Positions 1 to 10,371 of a stretch of DNA of 64,000 bases are shown one piece after another. Each line of letters opens with the position of its first letter. The first letter of the stretch is position 1. A program made the translations under genes and the position numbers. The DNA is taken from assembly GCF_010015585.1 (NCBI RefSeq), contig NW_022985088.1:250678-314677 (forward strand), in the 5' to 3' direction. The notes beneath the pieces were generated by a model. It was not told the DNA's origin. It did not search any database and was given only the letters and a program-made list of their open reading frames with translations. Origin of the DNA: Eremomyces bilateralis CBS 781.70. Its lineage: Eukaryota > Ascomycota > Dothideomycetes > Eremomycetales > Eremomycetaceae.

Positions 1-954
1 TCGTAATTCCCTATTTCATCTTCGCCCTGCTTATGCCGTTTCCAAGCTTTTCATCTTTCTGCCTCTTCTAGGCAGACCTCAGCTTCGTCAAGTAGCCCCC
101 ACTACATGATACTACTCCTAGCACCATGTAGATGTACCTCCCTATATAGGGGAGTCTCAAATACGTTATATTTGCCCATCTGCATCAGATATTCTAAGGG
201 ATTGGTATGTCATGTGACTAGAATTGGTATGTCATGTGACCGGGTAGGGTGTAAATGGAGCGGGGTACGGGTGTGAATGGAGCACAGCAGGGTGTGAAAG
301 GAGCTTCACCCGCTCTTAGCATCGATCCCTCCATCACATGACCACTTGGCCAGCCTCCGTTCCAACCTCTTCCATCATCAACTGGCAGACAACTGCAAAT
401 CGTTGAGCCTCCAACAAACATCACCACTAAAGTAGGGACTTACAGTACCGCGTGTAAGCAGCAGAGGGTACCACCTTCCATTGTACCTAATATGGGCATT
501 GCACGGTGTCGTAGCTATCTGATTGCACGTTCACGGGACAATCCCTCCCTACTAACCACTTACTCCGTACAGACACGTGGAGACAGATAAACCGCGGAGG
601 TTTGGCTACCGTACCTACTGGTACTTATATATTATGTGCCGACAATCTACCATGGTGCGGGACCTATCGATGATGCATCTCCAACCGCCGCGCCGTTCCA
701 TAATGCAGAGGCAGACGCACAATGCACCTTGCCGGAGAATGATATAGATTGAAGTTCCAAGTTACCCCCATGCATCTGTGCGCGAAAACGAATTCCAGGT
801 CGGAAGCCCCCTTTCTCGATCCTCGCCGCGGGGCCTTCCAACCACAGAGACTGCCGAAAATTCCACCCTTACCGGTGAACACGTCGCCACGGTTGTCTTC
901 CTGCCATGTAACTGGGTGGTTTCTATGCTGAAATGAATGAACGCCTTCTTGAAT
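1..954. other. Intergenic, 3' side of the PRPP synthetase gene
   Basis: No convincing gene is visible on either strand; the short open frames here lack family motifs and splice-site support. The stretch holds the short direct repeats listed separately (201-304). A gene further left would lie outside the window. Confidence 0.6.
201..304. repeat. Two sets of ~22-bp tandem direct repeats
   Basis: An 18-bp word ending in CATGTGAC occurs at 201-218 and again at 223-240 (22-bp period). Immediately after it, a GGTGTRAAWGGAGC word occurs three times (about 248-261, 269-283 and 290-304; 21-22 bp period). The near-equal period of both sets suggests local slippage duplication. CATGTG is an E-box-like core, but no adjacent gene start is seen, so a regulatory role is unsupported. 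Confidence 0.8.
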
Positions 955-2338
955 CTAGTTGTGATGGAACAAAACACTGATACTTTCGCCATGATGGACG
1001 CGCCGAATGGCCTGATTTGAGAGTTAGCTCGGACTCGCTCGTATATTGGAAACCCCGACAGATCCAACTCACCTCCGCAAACATGGAGCTGACATCGAGC
1101 ACCTCAAGCTTTGGGCACTGTCGCGCATGCTCCGATTGATCCACACTGTTCGTCACCACGACCCGGTCCAGGTGGCTGGCATTGATGCGATCAATCGCAT
1201 CCCCGCTCAGCACTCCATGGGTGACAAGTGCGTACACCATGGTAGCACCCTCTTTCTTCAACAGCTTGGCCGCGCGGGTGATCGTGTTGGAGGTGTCGGC
1301 AAGATCGTCCACCAGGATCGCCGTTTTATCCGCCACGTCTCCAACCAACATCATCGTTGCGTTCTGTCGGTCGGTGATCTGGGTCGGTCGTCGCTCCTGG
1401 AAAACGGATCAGTGAGCCATGTTCAGCGGCGTCCGTGGACAAGAAAATCTCACTTTGTGAATCAGAGCAAAGTCCACGCCCAGAGCATCGGCGATGGCGG
1501 TGGCCCGCTTCGCGCCTCCGGCATCGGGGCTCACAATGACCGCGTTCTTGTAGGCGGGGATCTGGAACTGGATGTGCTTCTTCAACAAATGCCGTCCGTA
1601 CAGATTATCAACGGGGATGTCAAAGAATCCCTGGTATTGCGGGTCATGCAAATCCATCGTGATGACGTGGTCCGCTCCCGCGCAGGTGAGGAGATTGGCG
1701 ACCAATGTCCCGGCCTGAGCCACCCATTGCCTGTACCCTCGCTGGGGCACGAATTTGGGCGGTTGCGTGATTTCGGCCGCGGTGCTGTGGTACGGCGCCT
1801 TCGAAGGCTCGGTCGGAGTGGAGGTATGGTCGCTTCCATTCCGCTTCTCGTCGGCCTTGGTGTGATCACCATTGGTCATCTGCAATCGACCGAGCTGCTT
1901 CTGAAGATTTTGCGGCTCGGTTGGGCCGGCGGAGTTGGGGTTGGGGGACTGCGGCCGACTGTCGAACGTGTAGGCCCCATTCCGCTGTCTGTGGACGACT
2001 CCTTTGGAGAGAGGCGCGCCCAATTTATTGTACGGGATGTCGGGTTGTCGGGAGTAGGGGAAGAGTGGGAGCACGGCGGTGACTCGCGTGGCGGAGGCGG
2101 TTTTGCATGCGGAAATGGTGATCAGCAACTCCATGAAGTGGTCATTGACCTTTCCACCGCCCGATTGAATGACGAAGACATCCTTTCCTCGGACGGATTC
2201 TTCGATCTCGACGCGTGTCTCGCCCACGGAGAACTTGCTGAGGGTGATCTTTCCGGGGGGGATGCCCAAGTGGTTGCAGACATTCTCCACCAGGTGCTTG
2301 TGGGAATTGCCTCCCAAGATGACAATATTCCGCACCAT
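955..2338 (-). CDS. Ribose-phosphate pyrophosphokinase (PRPP synthetase)
   Basis: The enzyme makes 5-phosphoribosyl-1-pyrophosphate from ribose-5-phosphate and ATP, the entry point for nucleotide, histidine, tryptophan and NAD synthesis; it acts in the cytosol as part of a multi-subunit complex. Model: three exons, 2338-1454, 1396-1073 and 1011-955, giving 421 aa. The protein starts [18 protein letters not shown]. It has the N-terminal Pribosyltran domain, the segment [19 protein letters not shown], the [10 protein letters not shown] loop, and the C-terminal PRPP-binding motif [14 protein letters not shown]. The end [13 protein letters not shown] is family-typical. About 80 residues of low-complexity sequence interrupt the region after FPYSRQ, where short PRS proteins continue directly. 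This recalls the non-homologous inserts of yeast Prs1/Prs5, so the protein is probably an insert-bearing paralogue rather than the canonical short subunit. The ATG at 2338 was chosen because homology begins there; the frame stays open upstream to about 2596. Confidence 0.93.
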
Positions 2339-3334
2339 CTTCGGGGATTGGGGGATGTCGTCGGGATTAGGGGTCGAACCGAGCGACACGGCGATAATTT
2401 CGGCGGGAATGGCTCCAAATCGAGCCCGAGGGCGGGGACTATGTAGAGAATTTGGCGGGGAGGGAGGGGATGGATGATGATATGATTGCGAGCTGGGAGC
2501 GGAATTCTTTTCTCCCGGTTTTTCAACCAGACGGTCAAAGAGTGATGTCGTCGGAATAGGCTTCCTGGAAGGGAGCACTGTCAGCGTAAGTGACAATCGA
2601 CATTATTTTAGTAGTAGGAGAGAGGAGGATGTTTAGGTGGAGGGATGAGCGAACAATTGGGCGGATGGAAAAAGATTTGGTTCGGCGGGACAAGGTTGGG
2701 GTTGGGGGTTTCGGCCGTTTGGAGTTGGGACGATTTGGCGCAGTACTAATTGTGCAGTACTAATTAGTACGATGATTATGACTACAGACTACAGATTAGA
2801 GTGCTGTTGGCCATCCAATGCTCAATCCTGGATTTCGAATGCTTTTTTCCTATGGGTTCGTTCACTTGGTTTGCACTTTGCGACGAAGTGTTGGACTCCA
2901 TCAAATTCATGATCAACCGGTAACTATTGTTATGATCCGATGATTGTAATGGCGCCTGCCACCCATCTCCTTCATCCGATGTCGCCCCCGTTCTGCATGA
3001 CTGGCACTCACGGCTTCGATCCTAGGCACCCATATATATCCTGGGCACCCGTATCCTAGCTACAGGCATCCGATCTCGCGTAGGCGCTCCGTCGCCCGCT
3101 CAGTCGCTCATCGGCCGGTCCACTCCCGAGTTTCTAGACCGTATTCCGTACATGCACCGTCAATACCATTAATCCATATGCGCCCGCCCCAGTGATGCAT
3201 TCGGGGCACCAGATTGGTTTCCTTCTGCATATCCACTGAATCACGGAAATCGCGCCGACGTCTCATGTGACTGCCGTGCTTATGCATCGTATCCCATCGG
3301 ACGTGAGGTTAAGAGGAATCGATATCCCGGAATC
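2339..3334. other. Intergenic: PRPP synthetase promoter side and 3' flank of the DUF1168 gene
   Basis: No gene is seen. The only structure noted is a 12-bp word GCAGTACTAATT present twice at about 2740-2765. The first 250 bases probably include the 5' leader of the PRPP synthetase gene. Confidence 0.55.
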
Positions 3335-3961
3335 TCAGTCCTCATCGTGAATGATGATCCCCGGCGCATCTACCACTTTGGCTTCGCCATTAGCCTCTGC
3401 TGGATCGATATATCGGGCTGTATCCATAGCATCGCCACCAGCGTTCGCTTTCATCGGACCTAGCCCTTGCTTCCGGGGCGCTTTGCCAACGGTCGACACC
3501 GATCCTTCTTCCGTGCTTATCGTGCCCTTCCCCTTCGCCTGTTGCTTCCTCGCCTTGGCCCGGTCTCTCTTCGCCTTGTTCCGGTTCGTCTTCGCCTCAT
3601 CCTTTCGTTTCTGTTCTTCTTTCCGTGCCGCAAACTCCTTGTCCGCCTGCTCTTGCTCTACCGATTCGTCCATCTGCCGAAGCCGGTCATATTCCCTCCG
3701 CCGACTGGCCTTGTAGACGTGGAATTCGCCGCTACCCGCACCGGCGCTGGAGCCTTGCACGTTGGCGACGATCTCGGGTGGTGGGGCGAGCTTTTTGGGG
3801 TCGGGGATGGTGGGGATTTTGACTTCGCGATCGGGATGCGCGAACAGAGCATCGATCTGAGCGGATTGTTGGGAGACGGGAGTGAGAGCGCGCTTCTTCA
3901 CCGGCCTCTGAGAGCGACGGTCGGCTGAGGTGGGAATCGATTCGGGGATTGGCTCCGACAT
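3335..3961 (-). CDS. DUF1168 / PRKRIP1-type splicing factor
   Basis: Single-exon protein of 208 aa, beginning MSEPIPESIPTS. It has the DUF1168 (PRKR-interacting protein 1) arrangement: a KIPTIPDPKKLAPPPEIV segment at about 49-66, then SGEFHVYKASRRREYDRL at about 77-94. A long basic, helical Lys/Arg/Ala-rich stretch follows (about 110-150), then an acidic end. In animals and fission yeast this family is a component of catalytically active spliceosomes and is nuclear; the role here is inferred from the family. The charged middle could form a long single alpha-helix. No intron is needed. Confidence 0.87.
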   Translation of the reverse strand: MSEPIPESIPTSADRRSQRPVKKRALTPVSQQSAQIDALFAHPDREVKIPTIPDPKKLAPPPEIVANVQGSSAGAGSGEFHVYKASRRREYDRLRQMDESVEQEQADKEFAARKEEQKRKDEAKTNRNKAKRDRAKARKQQAKGKGTISTEEGSVSTVGKAPRKQGLGPMKANAGGDAMDTARYIDPAEANGEAKVVDAPGIIIHDED

Positions 3962-4559
3962 GATGTCCGCCAGGCGACAAAGATGTCCACGAGAATGGGA
4001 TAGAACCCCGCTAGATGGATGCTGAGGCGAGGGCGACGGCTCCGAATTAATATGATTGTAAACCAGAATGGAAATGTGAGATACGGGTGCAGGTAGGAAG
4101 GATTGACATGAACGTGAACTACCTTCTACGGTGTTGATTCTGTGCTTGTCGCTCCGCGCCGCAAAGTAAATAATTACTGGAGTCTTTCTGTTGATAGCAG
4201 CGATCTAGATTGAGGCGTTTTCGGCGGACAGTTCAGACCATAAGTGCAGCATCTCCACCAACTGAAGCATTCGGATTGACGATGACAAAACATGTACAGC
4301 AAGTACAGCAACTAAACAACTGAACTGTATTCCGTACTCCGTAGCCATATACCATAAGGTACCGTATTCATATATTGGAATATTCTGTATTAGTACCTAA
4401 GTAGGTACGGTGATACGTACAGGTGTCTTTGTCCATTCATCCAATTACCTTTCCCCTGAACCTCCCAAAGTCTCGAAAACTCCTCGGACCTCCTACAATC
4501 GTGGATTACATGTCAGCCCAGGAGTCTGCTGTTTATTTGGTTACTTGCAAATCGCGATT
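3962..4559. other. Divergent intergenic region, 598 bp
   Basis: It separates the minus-strand DUF1168 gene from the plus-strand phosphatase gene, so it probably carries both promoters. It contains an AT-rich stretch with several GTACC/GGTAC words around 4330-4420. No RNA gene or further ORF was recognised. Confidence 0.55.
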
Positions 4560-6477
4560 ATGGGGAAACCACGGGTATGTCTGCCATTCTCTCTCACCTG
4601 TCAAGCTCGCCTCTCCTTCGTGTCCCGTTTTCCGTCACGTATTAACTTGCAGCATTAGATGATCATATTGATTCGTCATGCTCAGTCGGAAGGGAACAAA
4701 AACCGCCAAATCCACCAGTATATCCCAGACCACCGCGTGAAACTCACGGCAGAAGGCTGGAAACAGGTATGCAATCCAGCAGTGGAAGGTGGTACCATCG
4801 CTGACTTCCGGATCAAGGCTGAGGAAGCAGGGCGGAGGCTACGCTCTCTGCTGAAACCAGACGACACCATCCAATTCTTCACTTCGCCATATCGCAGGAC
4901 ACGGGAAACCGCTCAGGGCATTCTCTCGACCTTGACCACATCCGATCAGTCCGACCCCTGCGGCCCATCGCCCTTCCAGCGAGAAAACATCAAAGTGTAT
5001 GAGGAACCACGGCTTCGTGAGCAGGACTTTGGCAATTTCCAGCCATGTTCGGCCGAAATGGAGCGTATGTGGCAAGAGCGGGCAGATTATGGTCACTTCT
5101 TCTACCGAATACCCAACGGAGAGTCGGCCGCCGACGCCTACGATCGGATAAGCGGGTTTAACGAAAGCTTATGGAGGCAGTTCGGCGACGAAGACTTCCC
5201 AAGCGTCTGTGTGCTGGTCACGCATGGCTTGATGACAAGAGTCTTCCTCATGAAATGGTAAGCTTCTGCACTCGTGTCGTATGCTATGGCGACTGATTCG
5301 GGCCAGGTACCACTGGTCGGTGGAATACTTCGAGGATCTTCGGAACGTCAACCACTGCGAGTTCATCGCCATGAAGCAGTCGGAGAACAACGGCAAGTTC
5401 ATCTTGCAGAACTCGATGCGAACCTGGTCGGAACTCAAGCGTCGCGCTGCTGCCTTGAATGCCGAAGCTGGTGGGAACGACAAAGGCACGAACGCCACAC
5501 CGAAAGACCAGGGAGAACTCTTGGACTCCGCCGATGTCCCGACACGAAGATGGGGCGGGTGTGCCAACGGATGTAACCATGCCCACCTCAACTATCCCAA
5601 TCGACCACGGAGGCAGAATACAATCGACTACCTACAACAGCCAGTAAAGCATGACATAAGCACGGTCCGAGAACTGCAACGAGAATCGGATGATCACCCG
5701 ATCGCTTCCCAGGATGCAAAAAAGCACGGTGCCGTTCCCCGGAAAGGAAAGGCGTTTGGAATTGATAGTGCCATCGCTACTAAGGATGGCACTCGAAGCA
5801 GAGGCCATGGCGATAGAGGATCAAGGTTGGAGCCCATATACAACGATCAAGGGCCCGAATCACCAATAGAGACACCATCGACCGCTGCTTTCTCGTCTGA
5901 AGCGGAAGTGGCTGACAGTGAAGCGAGCCGTTCTCGTGCGAGCCGTCATCACCAGCACGATGATCACCGGCCTGGGAAAATGAAGAGCCTCAGCTCCAAC
6001 CTACTCGCTCCAGACTCATCGAATCCCGCTCGATCACAACGGCCGAACCACTTTCATTTGATGGGGCGTGACTTCGGAGGCTCTCATTCTGGGGTGAGCA
6101 CCCCGGCCGATATACTTTCTGCCGATTCCAATTCTGCATCCGACCTTGACGGCTTTGATTCGCATGCCACACCCGCAACGAAATCTCAATCGAAGTCGCT
6201 CCCAATCCAGTCTCAGTTTTTGTCGCGGAATAAGCGGTCCATGACCCGGCAAGAACTGGAGGAGGAAAGCGGCATGAACGGCGCTGCACGAGCCGACGCT
6301 CTGGGTGATGCGGAAGACGAAGGCGATATTCCAGCCGCTAATCTTTCGAAAGAAATAAACGACGGATCCGGCAAAACCGCCGGCGGCGACACGCTTCAAG
6401 AGTACGAAGGGTGGACTGAGGAGGATATCGAGAAAGCGAAGGAGGAGAATTGGAAGAGCTTTGCTGAAATTTACTGA
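4560..6477 (+). CDS. Histidine phosphatase family protein (phosphoglycerate-mutase-like, Det1-type)
   Basis: Four exons, 4560-4574, 4659-4766, 4818-5257 and 5307-6477, giving 577 aa. Exon 1 encodes only MGKPR. The RHG core ILIRHAQSEGN follows at once, with its nucleophile His. TSPYRRTRETAQG supplies the second phosphate-pocket arginine, and LVTHGLMTRVFLM carries the second catalytic His. The catalytic half (about 1-250) matches fungal relatives of yeast Det1/YDR051c. The rest (about 260-577) is Ser-, Arg- and acid-rich, probably disordered, and ends in WTEEDIEKAKEENWKSFAEI. The second intron (4767-4817) is 51 nt, in frame and stop-free. It was removed because GTATGC, CTGAC and AAG signals are present and because homology resumes as AEEAGRRLRSL. 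The substrate is unknown. Confidence 0.88.
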
Positions 6478-8246
6478 ACTTTTCCGTTGGGTTCATTCGC
6501 TTCATGACTGGCGTTGTTAAAGGATACCTGGCCTGACGAGATACGATGATGATTATAGAATCCGAAGAGGGCTTCGTGGACGGTTCATCTGTACCATTGC
6601 GATATTGGGATTGTTATTCTCTGAGCGATATGGATCCGAGGACGAAATGCCACATCAGGATCGGTGCATTCAGAATACACGATTGACGATACACTACTAC
6701 GAGTGATGGTGCAATCAAGCAACTCGGAGGTCCTGTCACCAATGCACCTATAAATCTGGCTCTTTGATCGCTTCCCGTACTCCTATAAGGCGTATTGGGC
6801 GAAGCAGATCCGAGTGGATTTGAGCTCGCTGGGTTAAATCCTTAATATAAACTTAAAAGGTTATTTTGTCGGCACTCGCTCAGAGCGAAAGGCCCAAGAC
6901 AGGTTAGCTATCAGTGGACTGGCAATACCCGAAGGAGAGACGGCAAGCTTATTCATGTTATTATGACTTATTATTGTCTATCAACCGCACAAGGGGAGTC
7001 TTCTGTGGCGAATCTTTCTGATCCCTAGGCTTTGACGAGACCAACTTCACCTTCCGCTTTCAATGTCCACTCTACCAGTACAATAAGCTGCCCTAGTCTC
7101 TCTTTCATCGAATCTACGCCTTTGGTTCCGTTTGTTCTTAGAGTCTTTCATTCTTCGCGAGTGATGTAGAACACCATGGTGTCATTTTCTCGAGCAGTGG
7201 CAAGCGATGTCTTCAATCACCTCGATTTGGCCGCACTATCTCTGGGACATCAGAGACCTCATCGAACCTGTCAACACTAGTTATTATCAATCGCCCGTCC
7301 ATTGACCACAATCATTTCCTGTTGGGCTTTCGTATCGATTGAATTACAGCCCAGTCTCCCAGTCATCGATGTCAATAGTGCTACTACCACCCGCATGACC
7401 AATGGATATAAGCAAGTTAGATTGATATTTGGCAGCCATCCAGAACATGACGACGTCAAAGGATCCGTAGAGTTTGTCAGCAGCTAGCTAGCCTATCATA
7501 TTTCAAGTTCGGGTATCTTCTGCTCAACACCGTCGTAAAGGGCGTCTAATACTACTAGTTATCTGAAGTAACTTAGTTATAAGTTAGTTAACTACGTATA
7601 GGGCGTCTTTAATAGAACATCCTCCCAATGTGTTTGTAATACCATCGACTCCCCACCAATAATCGTGTTATGACGAATAAAGCTCAGTCTGGTCCGTTGA
7701 CGCCATCGCACCCTTGGTTATGGTTGAGACAGAATACCTAATTCGGGGGATGCTTAGAAACACCTGCAAGAATCATAGCATCTGAGCAACCTTTAGATGG
7801 CTGCCCATGGCCGAAATACATGTAGCGTCCGATACGACCGAAGTGAATTACTAACCATCTGGTCTGGGGCGAGGCATCCCCGAAATCCGAATGGCGGGGA
7901 AGCTCGGCCGATGGCATCATTCTCTAAATCTCACGCCCTGTGGAGTGGAGTAGTCACTAATGAACATTTGTAATAGTGCCACTAGAAGTTGAGAGGGTTG
8001 ACACTTGACAGTGGGATTAATCGAGTATAAATCCCTTTCAACATTCCGCTTGATCTTGTACTTCCGTTATTTCCATTAATTACTGTACCGTACTGAGCAG
8101 CTACCCCACCGGATCGAATCTGATTACGCCCACATACTACGGAGCAGTGTCATTGCAATAGTGTTGTTACAGAGTGCTCTCAGCATATATTCGCCTTTAC
8201 CGCCTTGTCCATCCGTCAATCGCGTTTGAGACGTCTATTACCAACA
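6478..8246. other. Intergenic, 1.8 kb
   Basis: No gene recognised. Open frames on both strands are short and without family signatures. The stretch 7540-7640 is AT-rich with repeated TTAGTTA words. The last few hundred bases would be the promoter of the oxygenase gene that starts at 8247. Confidence 0.5.
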
Positions 8247-9158
8247 ATGGCCACAGCAGCGCCTCTTCAGCCAACTGCGGCCCATCAGCCGGCTTTCGCT
8301 GCCACCGTACCCGAACCTGTCTCTGCTCCTTCCAATCTTACTGTCCCGCGTGGACCGGTTGAGGCAAAGCTCTCCTACTATACCCCTCCGGCGGATGGCT
8401 CCCGTCCGTACGGCTACGTTGAGCAGCCGCCAGAAGGCGTGCCACAGCGCAACTACAGCAAAGAAGATCACGAGGTTACAATTGAAGACCTTCGTGGGCG
8501 CGAGACCGACTTCACCCTTGACAAGAATGCGTTCGAGGTCTTGGCGAACGTCCCCTCAGCGACAACATACACAACGTTTGATTCCGATGACGAGGTTGAA
8601 AAGGTGTATTACCCTGAAGTAGAGAAGCTCCTCCTCGACAGCCTGCCTGGCGCGCACCGCATTTTCATCTTCGATCATACCATCCGCCACGCAAGGCCCA
8701 ATTCCAATCGGAGTCCTGTCACACAAGTCCACATCGATCAAACTCCTGCTAGCGCCAAGCAAAGAGTTGAGCATCATTTGCCGGACGAGGCAGCCGAGCT
8801 AGTTCGTGGCCGGTATCGCATCGTGAACGTGTGGCGTCCACTTAATCCTCCAGTATACTCCTTCCCCCTCGCCATTGCGGACTCATCGACGGTTAGAGAT
8901 GAGGATCTCGTCGGAGTGGAGCATCGATATCCAACACGTACGGGAGAAACGGCAGGGGTGAAATATCACAAAGGGCAGAAGTGGTACTATCTGTCGGGCA
9001 TGCTTGGCAATGAACGTTTGTTGCTCAAGTGCTCCGACAGCGATGGAACAGTCGGAGGTTACGGCCGGGCACCTCATACCGCTTTCATCGACTCGAGGAC
9101 TCCGGATGGGGCGCCAGGTCGGGAAAGTATTGAAGTGCGAGCACTCGTTTTTGGTTGA
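8247..9158 (+). CDS. CmcJ/NvfI-type non-haem iron oxygenase (GA4-desaturase / AsaB-like)
   Basis: Intronless, 303 aa, starting MATAAPLQPT. The ATG at 8247 (context CCAACAATGGCC) is preferred to an in-frame ATG 42 nt upstream because of its context and where homology begins. The family comprises Fe(II)/2-oxoglutarate hydroxylases, desaturases and methoxylation-associated proteins such as AsaB and CmcJ. Visible marks are FIFDHTIRHARP, the putative iron-binding VHIDQT (HxD), RYRIVNVWRPLNPPVYSFPLA, KWYYLSGM, the distal His in APHTAFID, and an Arg in SIEVRALVFG that could hold the co-substrate. Members often work in secondary-metabolite clusters, but no synthase, regulator or transporter lies beside this one. 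Substrate unknown. It converges with the Pol III subunit gene 220 bp downstream. Confidence 0.85.
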   Translation: MATAAPLQPTAAHQPAFAATVPEPVSAPSNLTVPRGPVEAKLSYYTPPADGSRPYGYVEQPPEGVPQRNYSKEDHEVTIEDLRGRETDFTLDKNAFEVLANVPSATTYTTFDSDDEVEKVYYPEVEKLLLDSLPGAHRIFIFDHTIRHARPNSNRSPVTQVHIDQTPASAKQRVEHHLPDEAAELVRGRYRIVNVWRPLNPPVYSFPLAIADSSTVRDEDLVGVEHRYPTRTGETAGVKYHKGQKWYYLSGMLGNERLLLKCSDSDGTVGGYGRAPHTAFIDSRTPDGAPGRESIEVRALVFG

Positions 9159-9378
9159 GGGGTCTGCGGGAAATATTTTGTTAGTATTATCGGACTAGGA
9201 GTTTGGAATGGATTTCTGGATAGTTGCGCTGGGGTCTGACATGCTTACCTGTCATATAATGATATGATTGTCTCGATAGTGCGCGTGAGAATGATGAACC
9301 TATCGTCACCATCACTGAGAACTCCATGATTGCTGTAGGCAGGGGATCCTGCTATCCAAGGAATCAATCATGTGCGGT

Positions 9379-10080
9379 TCAACCCTTTTTGGATTTCAAC
9401 AGAAAGTCGTCCATCCGCTTCATCCAGTCCCCCGTCCTCTCCCCTGTCCTGCGCGCCTTTGCTTCTCCCCAGCCACTAAGGAGTTCCTCCCGCAAGGGTT
9501 CGGGAATGTCGATTTGTTCATCCCGACTCAATGCCTTCAAAATCGTCTCGCCATCATTCTCGGATACCATCATGGCGTCCAAGGCCTGGCTGCCTGGAAG
9601 CGTTGTCGGAGTGGGTTTGTTCTTTGTGGAGATCTTAATATGGGCCGACGGTATCTTCTCTACCTGGATGACTTCGACCTCGTCTAGGGACAGATCCTCG
9701 TCATATAGTACTTGTCTAATGATGGAGGTGATCTCCTCAAGCTGTTGGTCTGACAATTTGTTCCTCCCTCCTTCCAAGATCGACTCGAGTGCTTGCTGGC
9801 TATCGACTCGTAGATTAAGGATCTGAAGCACTTCTCCTTTCGGAATCTTGTATGGGCGGAGGCGAGTGACCAGAATCTGGGCAGTTCGAGGGTCGCGGAC
9901 GCGGACATTGCTAGGGATCGGCTCGAGCGGTGCTCCTTGCGCTTCAAGGTAAGATTGGACCTTTGCCAAAGTGGTCCCGAGGTTTTTGGGAATCCGTTTT
10001 TGACGGCCCTCACGCTTATACCGCTCTTGCAGTTCGCGAACATGCTGCAGAACTTCTGCATTGGTGAGCGTCCCGCTCAT
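9379..10080 (-). CDS. rpc9: RNA polymerase III subunit Rpc9/C17-like protein
   Basis: Intronless, 233 aa. The first ~127 residues fit Rpc9 (yeast C17, animal CRCP), the Rpb4-like HRDC-fold partner of Rpc8/C25 in the Pol III stalk. The marks are TLTNAEVLQHVRELQERYKR, RPYKIPKGEVLQILNLR and LSDQQLEEITSIIRQVL. The stalk helps initiation at tRNA and 5S genes. The usual start MKI...LTN is replaced by MSGTLTN, so a tiny upstream exon is possible, although I saw none. The last ~105 residues (from about 9698 down) are not part of the standard domain and end in WGEAKARRTGERTGDWMKRM. They may be a lineage-specific tail. Confidence covers the domain call, not the role of the tail. Confidence 0.78.
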   Translation of the reverse strand: MSGTLTNAEVLQHVRELQERYKREGRQKRIPKNLGTTLAKVQSYLEAQGAPLEPIPSNVRVRDPRTAQILVTRLRPYKIPKGEVLQILNLRVDSQQALESILEGGRNKLSDQQLEEITSIIRQVLYDEDLSLDEVEVIQVEKIPSAHIKISTKNKPTPTTLPGSQALDAMMVSENDGETILKALSRDEQIDIPEPLREELLSGWGEAKARRTGERTGDWMKRMDDFLLKSKKG

Positions 10081-10371
10081 GGTTTGGACGACTTGCTATA
10101 TTCCGAGTTAGAACCCTACATCGTAGATGGTGTGTCCCTGAGGGAGGTTGAGGCGGTCTTACGGGACTCATGGCGGAATTTAACAAAGCTTTGGGCTATC
10201 CTGAGGCATTAGATTTAGACTTGATGGTTCAGATCATATCTAGCATGGATATCTGAACCATATACCAAGCTGATGGAGCATAGATCAGGCATTCACTTGA
10301 GAGTTGAGATGATGGAAACGAACGAAGTCCCGACTGTACTCACTATTGAATATTCAATATACTGAATATAG

